DNA of 64,000 nt from Odobenus rosmarus divergens (Eukaryota > Chordata > Mammalia > Carnivora > Odobenidae): positions 921,572 to 985,571 of the forward strand of contig NW_004451649.1 of NCBI RefSeq assembly GCF_000321225.1, written 5' to 3'. Each line of letters begins with the position of its first letter. The stretch's first letter is position 1. A program made the position numbers and the translations under genes. The notes beneath the pieces are model-generated. The model made no database searches, was not told the origin of the DNA, and worked only from the letters and a program-made list of their open reading frames with translations. This document shows, piece by piece, positions 48,886-60,839 of the stretch.

Positions 48886-49498
48886 ACCCTCTGTTGAGTT
48901 CCATCCCATGGTGTAATTGTGGGGACTTTCATCATTAGCTGTGATGGGAATGTAGGGGCCGGAACGATGAAACAGGTTCAGGCCAATGCACATTCTGTAA
49001 CAAAACCTCTCTAAGTTAGAAAATTTCCGTCAAGAGTGTTTAAATGTGACTGGTCTCCTTATTCGTTCCCAAATATCTCGAGTTAGTGTTCCTCTGTTAA
49101 CATGTTAATTGACTTTAAAGCAGAAAGACATTGATACTTTTTATTTTCTAATTAAAAAAAAACAATAGCAAATGAAGAGAAACATACTCAGTCTTTTTTT
49201 TTTCTATTTTAATAATTCCTTTTTTTTTTTTTTACTTCCTAGATATTTTATTCTGTGTCTGGCCACATGCACACACACAGGATTGCAATACAGATAAACA
49301 GACTATAGGGTTCCCTGCTGCTGTTGTTTGTAAGAAACGTATATTGCATCTGCTTTATCACAAAATATTGACTGTTGCAACTATATAACAGGGTTCTGTT
49401 GTTTTACTTTAGGCCATAGTTCATTTTATTTTTGTATTTCTAATTAGTGGTAAATTACACAAGTTAAATATATTTTCTTTTTTAAAAAAAACAACATA

Positions 49499-49707
49499 GG
49501 GGCGCCTGGGTGGCTCAGTCAGTTTAAGCATCTGCCTTTGGCTCAGGTCGTGATCCCAGGGTTCTGGGATCAAGTGTCACATCAGGCTCCCTGCTCCATG
49601 GGGAGCCTGTTTTTCCTTCTCCCACTCCCCCTGTTTGTGTTCTCTCTCTCGCTGTGTCTCTCTCTGTGAAATAAATAAATAAAATCTTAAAAAAAAATAA
49701 AAATAAA
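49499..49707 (+). mobile_element. CAN SINE, sense
   Basis: GGGGCGCCTGGGTGGCTCAG head, 'gtgttctctctctcgctgtg' body and AAATAAATAAATAAAATCTT tail. 'aaacaacata' before and 'aagaaacata' after may be the duplicated target site. Confidence 0.95.
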
Positions 49708-50328
49708 GAAACATATTACAGATAAGTTTCCTTCTAACTTTTGTCCCCTCTTCCACTTCCCAAAGTTAATCACTCTAGATACACTTGTATACATTTTTTA
49801 TTTAACATATTAATAATAACTTTTATTTTTATTTAAATTCAATTAATTAATATATAAGGTATTATTAGTTTCAGAGGAACTTTTTATATTTCTTTATACC
49901 TTTCTAGATACCCTATTACTTTACATCTATGTGTGCGTGGGCACATTATCACACTATAGATGTAAATCTACATTATTTTATTGAGACATGAAACTCAACT
50001 GACTCAACTCAACGTGATCCATGAGTCAGTATTCATAGGTCTAAAAAATTATCAAAGTATTTTCATAATTCTAATTGCTCTGTCTTCCTCACAATTTCTG
50101 GGTCACCACCACTTTTGAATGAAACTGAAAAATACATAATAAAGGCAGCTTTTCTTTTTCCAAGTTTCTTTAAATTTTGAAATCTTTAGATGTTAAGACA
50201 CCTCAGTTTATTTGAATAATAGTTTTATCTCTGTCTTATTTTATGTAAAGAGCACATGCACATAATTTTTTTGGCTCCATCTCCTTTTCTTTTTAAACAA
50301 GTGCTATCTTTGTTGTCTCCAAGTTAAT

Positions 50329-50515
50329 TTTTTTTTGAGAGGGAGAGAGAGAGAGAGAGAGGAGGGGCAGAGGGAGAGAGAGAGAGAGGAGAATCTTAAG
50401 CAGGCTTCATGCCCAGTGCTGGGCCCGACGCGGGGCTCGATCTCACAACCCTGAGATCATGACCTGAGCCACAGTCAAGAGCAGGACACTGAACTGATGA
50501 GCCACTCAGGTGCCC
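50329..50515 (-). mobile_element. CAN SINE, antisense
   Basis: A long GA repeat, 'ggggctcgatctcacaaccc' and 'gagccactcaggtgcccc'. Flanks ctccaagttaat (50317-50328) and ctccagattaat (50516-50527) form an imperfect target-site duplication. Confidence 0.93.
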
Positions 50516-51028
50516 CTCCAGATTAATATTCTTTACTGGAACTTTCTATGTCACAACATTTGCTTCCTTCTAAAGACCTCATTTACATTTTTTTAATTAT
50601 GTAATGCATATACATATATACTATATATATATACATCATACACACAGATGATAGGTAGATATGCATATCTGCATATATATTCATACACACATACACATAT
50701 ATTCACATACATAACTCTATATTTTCTTCTTTACATCTTTCTTTTTCTCCAGAGGTCTTCACCTACTTCTGGGGGATTATAATTCCCATATATACGCATA
50801 TCATTATTATTTTACTTTTTTAAAAAGTTCTCATTCGAAATAGAAAATTACGAGCACACCCTCCTTTCTCTGACTTTTTAAAAATGCTACATTTTGTACA
50901 TGATCTTATGTAAAACATATTAATAATGTAAATGTGCCCGTGCCACATGGAGTCTGTTGAAGAAAAACCAGAGATGTGTATTCTGTAAGAAAAGATGATT
51001 ACAGGGCTTAGGAATCTGCATTTCATTT

Positions 51029-51515
51029 TTTTTTAAAGATTTTATTTATTTGGGCGCCTGGGTGGCTCAGTTGGTTAAGTGACTGCCTTCGGCTCAGGTC
51101 ATGATCCTGGAGTCCCGGGATCGAGTCCCACATGGGGCTCCCTGCTCGGCAGGGAGTCTGCTTCTCTCTCTGACCCTCTTCCCTCTCATGCTCTCTCTCT
51201 CTCATTCTCTCTCTCTCTCAAATAAATAAATAAAAAATCTTTAAAAAAAAAGTCTGTTTCTAAAACAAAAAAGATTTTATTTATTTGTCAAAGAGAGGGG
51301 GAGAGAGGGCATAAGCTGGGGGAGCGGCAGGCAGAGGGAGAGGGAGAAGCAGGCTCCCGGCTGAGCAAAGAGCCCGATGCGGGCTCTTTGGAGATTGTCT
51401 CCCTCCCTCTAACTCTGCTCTGCCACCACTCCGTGCCCCACCCCCCTACCCCACTCATGTGCGTGCTTGCACCCTCTCTCTCAAATAAAAAATAAATACA
51501 TATTTAAAAAAAAGA
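51029..51515. mobile_element. Nested and inverted CAN SINE cluster
   Basis: Left to right: an antisense SINE tail (51029-51050); a full sense SINE (51051 to about 51250, GGGCGCCTGGGTGGCTCAG to A-tract); an antisense SINE 3' half (about 51267-51380); then directly a sense SINE 3' tail (about 51384-51515). At the last junction, aaagagccc and gggctcttt (51367-51375 and 51381-51389) form a hairpin with a 5-nt loop. The antisense and sense parts could fold back on each other in RNA. Confidence 0.8.
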
Positions 51516-53337
51516 TTTTTGAACACTTCCTAGTAATTTTATAATGTGCTATTCATGATATTAACATTGAATATTTTACAGCTGAGTTCTTCTATAGAAT
51601 TGTTTATATGCCTTGTTTTGAAACTCGTGCAGGTTTAAGGTTCTCTTGAAATGCAAACAACAAAAACTTCAGAAGTCACCTTTTGGTTTTGATAATTTTT
51701 ATTTTAACAACCAAGAATTCTGCAACTGTAGTTCTTATGGTGATACATAGTTTTTCTTTCTGCTGTTTTTAGCATATCATGATAGAGAACTTATTCAACA
51801 CACATTTTTTTCAAGTACACAGCAAGTGCTGAGCCCAGTGCCAGGAAAAAAAGCAACAGGGATGAAAGAAACAAATACACAGTTATTCAGGAAGATCCGA
51901 TCTCTGATCTAGGGAGTTCACAGGAGTGGTAGGTAGAGACCAGAAAACACGGACGCACGCATGCGCGCACACACACTTTTATGTGATAAGCCCTAGATGA
52001 GCAATGAATACAAAATAATAATTTGTATTCTGGAAAGGATAAACATGTATGCCAGGTAAAGTTGGGGCAGTCTTGAGGTGAATCTTGAGTCATTTATTCA
52101 CAAATAATAGCACCCAGAGTTCTAACTGGCTGCTGGTTGCCAGCTCTGAGCTTGAGACAGAAAGGACAAAGGACAAGCAATGGTCCCTAACCGAAAGCAG
52201 CCTAGGTGCCAGAATAAATTATTAACCAAGGACTACAACAAAATGTTACTAATGTCACCATTTGCTGTGCAGATGGAGAGAAATTTCCATAGCCAAAAGA
52301 AATATATATATAAAATGAAAGATAAGAAAAAAGGAATCGCCCCATTTGTTTTCCTTTAGTACTCCCCACTCTTCCTTCAAAACTCCATCTTATTCTAGTT
52401 AAGGTGACTTGCCTTTCCTTAATTTTTTTATTCCTTAGGCTTACTCCTCTGCTGTAGTACTCATCACATTGCATCGCAGTTGCTTGTGTGTATCTTTCAG
52501 CAATCAGCACCTGCTGTATGAAGTTCATGGGGTTTGAAATAGGCATAGAGTAGGATATAATCTGAAAAGGTGTCTTGAGGCCAATTCTGAAGCCTTGTAT
52601 GTCATATAGGGATTCTGACCTTTGGATATAGATGACGAATTGAAGGACATGAGGCTGGGTCAGGTAGATAATATCTGGGATACTACAGAAGAATAGCCAA
52701 TATCATGAAAAATGATAAGGCAGTAAGATAAAACAATGGCAGTAGGATGGAGGGAAAGGGATAAATTTTGGAAATATACCTAGCCCAGAATAATCTCAAT
52801 CTTGAAAAGATGTTCTCTTACTTTTTATTACAATGTTTAATACTGTTTCTAAACTTTCAATATTATCAAATTTCTTTCTAAGCCTTTCTTGGGCCATTTC
52901 CCCCCCACACACGGAACTAAATATCAAAAGTTACCAAAGCATTGTCCAGATAGAAAAGTATTTAATTGTTAATTCAATACTATGGCAACAATGGTAAATG
53001 TTCTCTCTCATCCATATGCCTCTCTCAGCTTGATAAAAAGGTATCAAAATGTATTCATCCTTAGCTATAAATATAATGTATTTTTATTATTATCTTATGC
53101 TAGGAAGAATTCAGTAGGGATTCAATAGAAATCTGATGCTTTGCTTTGTTGCTACACTTAGAGATTGGCAAGCTTTTATGGGTGTTGAACTGTACTGTAT
53201 TTTTATTAGTAATTTGGTATTTGTATCTGGCCTTTAGCTAGTTCACATGCAACATTGATTTGTTGTCATCTTTCTCATTATTTACCAGGCAAGACAGATA
53301 ATGTGATCCCTCGTACTACATTGACAATATGTTAAAA

Positions 53338-53423
53338 AAAAAAAAAAAAGCTCTGTCCCTCTCCCTCTGCCCCTCTTCCCCCAAATAAAGAAATAAATTC
53401 TTAAAAAAAAAAACAAGAAAAAA
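53338..53423 (+). mobile_element. CAN SINE 3' fragment, sense
   Basis: Between two A-tracts lies 'gctctgtccctctccctctg', 'cccctcttcccccaaataaa' and 'gaaataaattcttaa', only the 3' end of a SINE. Confidence 0.7.
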
Positions 53424-53542
53424 TTGAAATTCCATCCCTCAAGTAAGATGTGTATCTGTAAATGTAAAGGAAGTGCTAAAAACTGAGCTATACTTTTCTT
53501 AACATTTATAGAGTCATCTGTTACTTTCTTGTTCTTCTTCAG

Positions 53543-53630
53543 AAACTGCATGGAACCTAGTATTTATTGTTCTGGAATGGATTCAGATACGGAAACCTCA
53601 GAGATGAGGAGCAGCCCTCCTCACCATTAA
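53543..53630 (+). CDS. ROBO2: Candidate alternative last exon of ROBO2 (after CC2)
   Basis: A strong acceptor (TTTCTTGTTCTTCTTCAG) precedes an 88-nt segment whose first base completes the Gly codon left by exon 48313-48469. The frame then reads NCMEPSIYCSGMDSDTETSE, MRSSPPHH and stops at TAA (53628-53630). The composition (MDSDTETSEMRSSPP) is unlike intron noise and resembles a disordered, acidic, phosphorylatable tail. The product would end just after CC2, lacking the acidic region and CC3. ATTAAA overlaps the stop (53626-53631), and a sense SINE downstream supplies AATAAA at 54007 and 54011. I do not recognise this tail from memory. Transcription is unproven; a chance frame of this length is possible. 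Confidence 0.45.
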
Positions 53631-53836
53631 ATATGCTTCGCGTCCCAAATTCCTTTCATCTGCTCTCTCATGTCCTTCCCCCAGTCTTTCTTTTACTCGC
53701 TCTCTCTCTGTTTTCCAGTTCTTGCACGAACCACTAAGATGAATCCCATGGACTTCTCTCAGCTTTGCTTATGGTCTGTATAAGTGGATGTTGCTTACTT
53801 CTGTTTGATATTATCTTTGTAGAAAACATGCGGAAA

Positions 53837-54033
53837 GGGCGCCTGGGTGGCTCAGTTGGTTAAGCAACTGCCTTCGGCTCAGGTCATGATCCTGGAGTCC
53901 CGGGATCGAGTCCCGCATCGGGCTCCCTGCTTGGCAGTGAGTCTGCTTCTCCCTCTGACCCTCTTCCCTCTCGTGCTCTCTGTCTCTCATTCTCTCTCTC
54001 TCAAAAAATAAATAAAACTTTAAAAAAAAAAAA
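53837..54033 (+). mobile_element. CAN SINE, sense, with perfect target-site duplication
   Basis: Full element from GGGCGCCTGGGTGGCTCAG to an A-tract. A perfect 15-bp duplication, gaaaacatgcggaaa, lies at 53822-53836 and 54034-54048. A young insertion. Confidence 0.96.
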
Positions 54034-54701
54034 GAAAACATGCGGAAAAAGTGATGATAAAAACACCCATTCTAGCTAAGCGGAATAGCTACTGGAATAT
54101 TTTTTTACTCATTTAATACATTATGCGATGTGTTTGTATAATTTTTAAAATAACATTTATATGGCTGCGCTCTCCTTTGCCTGATGGTATTTGAATAATA
54201 AAAAATGAGTTGAGTACAACTAAGTACAGTTTTTTCTATGTAACCTTAACATATGATGCATATAATATCATTTCTTCTTTCTCTTGTGTTCTCTATGTAT
54301 TTTCGTTCCATGTGCATGTTCCCTTCAGATTATTGGAAGCAAGGAGAGTTTACTACTTATGAAGTAGGGAAATTTTAGAGAATGATGGACTACTTCCATT
54401 TGAAAGATTGAATATATAAATATGTTCTTTATTCAAATGTAGGAAATCCTTTGCAATAAGCCATGTAAACAAAGGAAATACGTGTTCCGGTTTGTGGGGG
54501 AAAATGTGATATTTTATGGAGGAAATTTAATTATAACTATTGATGAATTATAATAGCACTCACATTCCATACTGAAAATGGGCAAGTTTTTTTTGTTTTG
54601 TTTTGTTTTTGTTTTTTAGGATTCTTATTCATATTTTTGTTTGACTTTATAATATAACATTTAAAGTCAAATAAATAAATAAAAGAAACCTAAGCATTCT
54701 T

Positions 54702-55061
54702 TATTTTATTTTAAATTCCAGTGTAGTTAACATATAGTGTTATATTAGTTTCAAGCATACAGTAAATATAGTGATTCAACAATTCCATACATCACCCAGT
54801 GCTCATTACAACAAGTGCGCTCCTTAATCCCTATTCCATCTCACCCTTCCCCTCACCTACCTCCCCTCTGGTAACCATTAGTTAGTTCTCTATAATTAAG
54901 AGTGTTTCTTGGTTTGTCTCTCTCTCTCTCTTTTTTTTCCCTTTGCCCATTTGTTTTGTTTCTTAAATTCCGCATGTGAGTGGAATCATATGGTACTTAT
55001 CTTTGACTGACTTATTTCACTTAGCTTTATACTCTCTACCTCTATCCATGTCATCAAATCA
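54702..55061 (-). mobile_element. Antisense truncated L1 with target-site duplication
   Basis: Carnivore L1 3'-UTR blocks read backwards: 'gtgtagttaacatatagtgt', 'tagtttcaagcatacagtaa', 'tcacccagtgctcattacaa', 'cccctctggtaaccattagt' and 'gagtggaatcatatggtact'. The 11-bp flank taagcattctt at 54691-54701 and 55062-55072 marks the insertion ends. Confidence 0.9.
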
Positions 55062-56574
55062 TAAGCATTCTTATTAATGAATCAATTTGTGTGTTTTCAT
55101 TTCAAATCAATAAATAGGCTTATCTACTATTTTTAAAGTATCACGTCAGGTGTGGTCAAATGAGAGTAATTCAATGTCATAATTTTAATGTAGCATAAAT
55201 CCACTTGAAGAAAAGCTACTATTAACATGTGGAAGGTTAAATTCTCAAATAAATTAGACAATAGCTAAAGAAACCAACATTGGAAATGGCATAACATAGC
55301 GTGTAATCAATTTTCAGGTAAATGTGCAAAAATGTCAGTGCAAGTCAGAAGAGTAATATATCAGTGCTAGTTGGCCTCATCTGGGAAATCTTTATAAAAG
55401 ATATGGGATATAACCTGTAGCTTGAAGGATTTGTAAGATTAAGGTAGGTGAAACTGGAGAAGTACAGTTCGTTCAAAATAAGTTGAATACTTGAAGCTAA
55501 TGGACCACAGTGGAAAAGTACTGAAGAAAGAGAAGAAGATGATGATGATGAAGAAAACAAATCAATTTATTTTGAGTAGAAAATTCTTGTTGAGAAACTG
55601 GAAAAAAACATTTAAAAAGGCAGGTTGAGGCTTAGACATATTTAGTGGACAGAATAGAATGGACAGAAGTGAATGTTTTTTTCAAACAATTCTGAGGTTT
55701 TCATAGACCAATTTGTAAGTGATGTGAAGGATTGATTAGTGGATGGGAAAAACTGGAAGCACTGAATCCAACTGGGACCGTGGGTGGCAAACTTTGTACA
55801 CAAGAGAATCTTTTTTTTTTTTTTTAATGAAATCTAACTATGATCTCCAACATATGAAACAGATCAAAATGGCATCATTTTGGAGCAATGTATTTTTTCA
55901 GGTCTGATTGGTACTTACATAGTTATTTGATGGGAATACAAGTTTAAACAATCGTATTTTCTAGTTTATAAGAATTGTTATCTATAACATATTAAAGTGT
56001 GCCTGTTTACACTACCGTATAAAGAACATTTTGGAAGAGATATTCCTATCAGAGTGTATGGGGCTGCTGAAACAAGCTCTTCAGTTCACAGCTCACCGAG
56101 GTAGATTATTCAGGTAGATTATTCCTCAACAAGAGAGGAAAATTGAACAGCCACAGGTGATGAGGTTTATTCCCTGTAAAAAGCCTCTCAGTGCCTATTC
56201 ATCACTTAGAGTCCTTCTCAGGGCTGATGAGGCCCCGTGTGATCTGGCACATCCTCACCTCCCCTGCCTCAACTATGGCCAACTCTCTTTATTTGTTGGT
56301 TCTTACCAGTTATGAAACTATTTGAGTTCTTCAAATACTGTTATCTTTTCTCTTTCTCTGGGCCACCCTTTAGAATATCCCCTTTTCCTATAGTCAGCAT
56401 AACTTTGCCCTACCCCAAACTAGTTTCAGCCTACCTTCTCCTTTTTCCTGTAGTACTTGGTATTGTTGATTATTTGCTTGGTATCAGTCGGCCCTACTGG
56501 ATTTCCTGCTCTGTAAATAGATGCAGTTTCCTGACACATGGTTGTCAAATAAATGGATGGTCAACTCAAGGATT

Positions 56575-57260
56575 TTTTAAATAGACTTTATTTTTTGGAT
56601 CAGTTTTTGGTTAACTACAAAACTGAACAAAAACTACAGAGATTTCCCATATACTCCCTGCCTCCACACATGCATAGCCTCTGCCACTGTCTACTTTCCC
56701 ACTAAAGTGACAGATACACTGTTAAATTGATGAACCTACATTGATATATCAGTATTACCCAAAGTCCATGGTTTACATTAGGATTCACTCTTGGTGTTGT
56801 ACATTCCATGTGCTTGGACCAATGTATAATGACATATATCTACCATTATAATGTCATATAGAGCAGTTTGTCATAAAAATCCTCCATATTCTGCTTACTC
56901 ATCCCTCCCTTCCCTTAACTTCTGGCAACCACTGATCTTTTTATTGTCTCCATAGTCTTGCCTTTTCCAGAATGTCATATACTTGGAATTATGCAGTATG
57001 TAGACTTTTCAGATGGACTTCTTTCACTTAGTAATGTGCATTTAAGTTTCCACCAATTCTTTTCATGGCTTGATGTTTCATTTCTTTTTAGCGCTAAATA
57101 ATATTCCGTTATCTGAAGAACCTTAGAATTTGGCCTCTCGGTGAATTTTGTCACAGTTTATTTATCCATTTACCCACTGAAGGACATCTTAATTGATTCC
57201 AAGTTTTGGCAATTATGAATAAAGCTGCTACAAACATCTGTGTATAGGTTTTTAAATAAA
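56575..57260 (-). mobile_element. Antisense old L1 3'-end fragment
   Basis: 'agactttattttttggatca', 'acagagatttcccatatact', 'caaagtccatggtttacatt', 'cttctggcaaccactgatct' and 'tgaataaagctgctacaaac' are L1 3'-end blocks in reverse order. No intact frame remains. Confidence 0.8.
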
Positions 57261-57533
57261 TTCAGTTTTAAACAAAATAAGTAAAGACACTTGAGTAAAA
57301 ATATTCAAAAATCATCTGGACATTTACAAGTTAGCATTTGTAAGGGAGAGGATACACTTGTAATACGTATATATATATTTATAATAGTCATTTGATTTTT
57401 AGTTTCTTTAATGAAATCTTCTACATACTAGATACTTTATTTGGTGCTGGAAACGCAAAGTTGAGAATTAGAGTTCTTGAATTTAAAGATCTCATAGAAC
57501 AGTAGGAAAAAACAGAAACAAATAGTCCCAAAA

Positions 57534-57731
57534 GGGGCACCCGGGTGGTTCAGTCAGTTAAGCGTCTGCCTTCGGCTCAGGTAATGATCCTGGGGTCCTG
57601 GGATCGAGTCATGCATCGGGCTCCCGCTTGACAGGGAGCCTGCTTCTCCCTCTCCCTCTGCCTGCCACTCCCCCTGCTTGTGCTCTCTCTCTCTCTCTCT
57701 CTCAAATAAATAAATAAAATCTTAAAAAAAT
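57534..57731 (+). mobile_element. CAN SINE, sense
   Basis: GGGGCACCCGGGTGGTTCAG head, 'ctgccttcggctcaggtaat', a CT repeat and AAATAAATAAATAAAATCTT tail. Flanks 'aatagtcccaa' and 'aataatcccaa' form an imperfect target-site duplication. Confidence 0.95.
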
Positions 57732-59127
57732 AATCCCAATATAATATGGGGAGTACCACAATAAGTATTTTAGAGTTGTGATCAATTCCATATGGTGGAG
57801 GCAGAGAAGACTTCACAAAACTGATGGCATTTGAATTGAACCTGAAGGAAGAGCAGGAGCTCACAGGCAGATGATTTGAGGATAGTTATATATAGAACCA
57901 GAGTTTAGAAGAAAATAGTAGGCTGATGTTGGGGAAATAGTGTGAAATTAAGCTAGAAAGATGGGTTGATCAGATGGGGAAGGGTCTTTTAGGCCCTGCT
58001 AATGAATTTGAACTTTTTCTTATATTAGTGATAATCACTGAATAATTCAAAGCACAGTGTGATGTGAATGAAGATTTTAGAAATATAATCCCATTGTCTG
58101 GAAGGTAGGATAAAAGAGATGAAGATGACGTCACAGGAGACTAGGAGTGCTAAAGGGCTAGTTCACATCAAAATGATTCTGATCTGTGATTATGGAAGTA
58201 GAGGTGAAACAGGAGATTCCACACATATTTAAGAAGTGGGATTCATAGGACAGTTACATTCAATAATACTGTTTATCTTATCCTTAAGTTTCCCTTTAAA
58301 AGTACACTAGGATCTTTTTGATTACTGAAAATAATAGTATACGGAGAAGGTGTAAATAGAAATGCCACTGATGTTGTATCACAATGAAAACTGTTTGGAT
58401 TAATTTTCTATATTCCCTGACCAGAGTCCTTAAAAACACACTGTTTTTATAAATTATTATTTTCCTTTTTAATATATATTTTATCAGGCTAGCTTTTGAA
58501 CTTCTGTTTTATAGATTTTAGATGTCAAGATACAGGGAGGCATGAGGCATGAGTTTCCACTGAGGAAATTAGAGAATTAAAAGCATTAAAGGGCCATTGA
58601 ATACATTTTGTAACACAAAGTCTTAATGATTGACATGTCATATGGACTGAAAGGTTGGCATAGATCTAGAATAAGAGTAAGTAAAACTCTCAGACACTTC
58701 TTTGATGATCAATATTGGCATATTCTGTTTGGTGTACAAGGATGAACAGCAGAGGAAAACAGTTAAATCTATGAGCACTAAATTAATTCATTAATTGTCT
58801 TTAATTAGCAATTTGGTTTTTCCACGTGAGTAACTTTGTTGGGAAGTTATTGCCTTTTGTAACTGTGGGTTAACAATTAGCTAATAAGATTTTCCAAGAA
58901 TAAATTGAGACATTGAGATAGCAGATGTCATTATGATTAGAAATTAACATAACAACCAGGTGATTTACTGTGGTATCACCAACAAATTGAAATCAGGAGG
59001 AAATCAACTGAGAGAACATTGTGGGTGCTGTTGTTTCCATTGTGGTTGTTATGTGTTGCCAGTATCACTGTGTGCATGTGTACATGTCTATGTGTCAATA
59101 TGCTTTTTTTTTCTCATTAAACTCCAG

Positions 59128-59388
59128 GTATGACAGTGATAGCTGGTGCCCGCCGTTGCCGGTACAAACATACTTACACCAGGGTATGGAAGATGAACTG
59201 GAAGAAGATGATGATCGTGTCCCAACACCTCCTGTCCGAGGCGTGGCTTCTTCTCCTGCTATTTCCTTTGGACAGCAGTCTACTGCAACTCTTACACCCT
59301 CCCCACGGGAAGAGATGCAGCCCATGCTGCAAGCTCACCTGGACGAGTTGACAAGAGCCTATCAGTTTGATATAGCCAAGCAAACATG
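59128..59388 (+). CDS. ROBO2: ROBO2 exon: acidic and proline-rich tail segment
   Basis: This 261-nt exon completes Gly and encodes [80 protein letters not shown] and DIAKQT plus two bases of Trp. It shows an acidic run (EDELEEDDD), TPP and SP sites that could be phosphorylated by proline-directed kinases, and a predicted short helix ([15 protein letters not shown]). No folded domain is known here. The acceptor is TCATTAAACTCCAG and the donor GTAAAT. The exon itself begins GTATGA, so the acceptor is followed by a donor-like sequence. Phase agrees on both sides. Confidence 0.97.
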
Positions 59389-60198
59389 GTAAATATTCTT
59401 GTTAGGTCAGGGGACCCAGGCCTTCAGCACAGGGATAGAAAAAATGTTCTTTTACGATAGGGTCACAAGAAGTTCTCATAGAACAATACAGCTGGGATTA
59501 GAAGTACTTTTGTGCAACTCATTAATCATCTGGATAAAGAAATTGGCTAAGGAAACGTTAAATAATTTGATCAAAGTCACATAACTGGTTAAAGAGTAAA
59601 GCGGAGCAAGAATTCAGATCTGCTGAATTTCAGGCTAAACTGCTTTTGGCTACACCAGAATCTTATCTAATTTACAGGTTAGCTTCAATTAGCTTATCCT
59701 TGAACTCACTTCCAATGCCATAGTAAAAGACTCCTTTTAGATTCTTCAAAGTGCCTGTGATTAATTCTGTATGTGGTCGTGAATATGTAAATGTAAGCTT
59801 CTGCAAATCACATATGGTCAGTGTCAGTTATTAAAAGATCCTTGGGCTGAATTAAATGAGACAGAAAAAAACAGCAATATTAGTAGATGCATTAAAAAGT
59901 AAAACCTAGAATAAATTACAAATCCCAAATTCCTTTTTTTTTTAATCAATCCACACCCTTTCCTAAGGTAGAGATGGCAATCTACTTAGGTATGCTGTGC
60001 AAGCATGGAAAGAATACACGTGGGATGAGCTCTCACAATTTTGTACAAGTTCTCTAATGTGCTCTCTTGTCTCCCAAATAATGACGTGTAAGTCTGACTC
60101 TTGAAATCTCAATGGCATACCTCTGATTATCTTCTATTGATTTCCATGATGTAATTGAAATTAAATTTTTTATAAAATAGAATTTGTTTTTCTTTTTG

Positions 60199-60241
60199 AT
60201 AGTTTTAGATACTAGTTTTAGATACTAGGATAGTTTTAGAT
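60199..60241 (+). repeat. Short tandem repeat of 'tagttttagatac'
   Basis: Three partly overlapping copies of a 13-15 nt unit: 'tagttttagatac' twice, then 'taggatagttttagatg'. Confidence 0.75.
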
Positions 60242-60559
60242 GAATCTCATTCTCAGTGTTAATGAACTCTTTCTTTTAAAAATACAGCAAAATATACAGA
60301 GATACTAAAACCAGGCCAATCATATAAAGCTTATTACAAACATAAGGATATTTTCTTAGAACCAGAGGTTTCTGAACATTTTTTTTTTTCTCAGTCATCC
60401 GATGTTTTCTCAAAGGCCTCAATCTACTGTTAAAACAGTATTCTTTTGCATCAGGCTGCTTCATAAAATAACACTATTTAAGTTGAAGCCCACTGCTTTA
60501 AGAGCCAAAGGATTTCTTTCAGATTACCTGATGCAACCAGGTACTTTAGTCATTTAAGG

Positions 60560-60760
60560 CACAGATTCTAGCTCAGGTGTTCTCAAATTTGCCTGCATTT
60601 TGGAATCACCAGGATAACTTTAAAATATAGTGCTATCTAAGCACCACCCCTGATATTCCAGATCGCTACTTACCAGCTGTATGACAGTGAGCAACTTGCT
60701 TAACCTTTGTGTGCTTCCACCCCCATTTGTAAAATGATGATGCTCATACCAATTAGCTCA
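60560..60760 (+). mobile_element. MER5-like DNA-transposon relic followed by MIR piece
   Basis: 'aggtgttctcaaatttgcct' and 'ttttggaatcaccaggataa' resemble the MER5 (hAT-type) pattern. From about 60660, 'gctacttaccagctgtatga' and 'gcaacttgcttaacctttgt' match MIR. Both are highly diverged. Confidence 0.55.
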
Positions 60761-60839
60761 TATACAATGTGAGAGCACAGTCTCCAAGACCACCCTCAGT
60801 TCCAAGAATTCACTAGAAGGAGCCATAGAACTCATTGAA

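Larger units (their letters stand above)
48470..59127 (+). other. ROBO2: ROBO2 intron, 10.7 kb, SINE-rich
   Basis: The intron runs from GTAAAA to AACTCCAG. It holds full or fragmentary CAN SINEs at 49.5, 50.3, 51.0-51.5, 53.35, 53.8 and 57.5 kb, antisense L1 pieces at 54.7 and 56.6 kb, a TA/CA-rich patch at 50.59-50.71 kb and a candidate alternative exon at 53543. The 48.73-49.0 kb part is less AT-rich than its surroundings and repeat-free. The stretches 51.5-53.3, 55.1-56.5 and 57.75-59.1 kb show little I recognise. Confidence 0.85.

Noticed and set aside
52202..52546. 114-codon minus-strand frame
   Set aside because: No recognisable family, no promoter or splice context, and inside a large intron.
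55531..55558. GAT/GAA repeat open frame
   Set aside because: Short simple-sequence run in intron; its antisense Ser-rich frame is not supported by splice sites.
59095..59383. Minus-strand frames opposite the acidic exon
   Set aside because: They are antisense shadows of GAT/GAA-rich coding sequence; the Ser runs mirror the acidic run.
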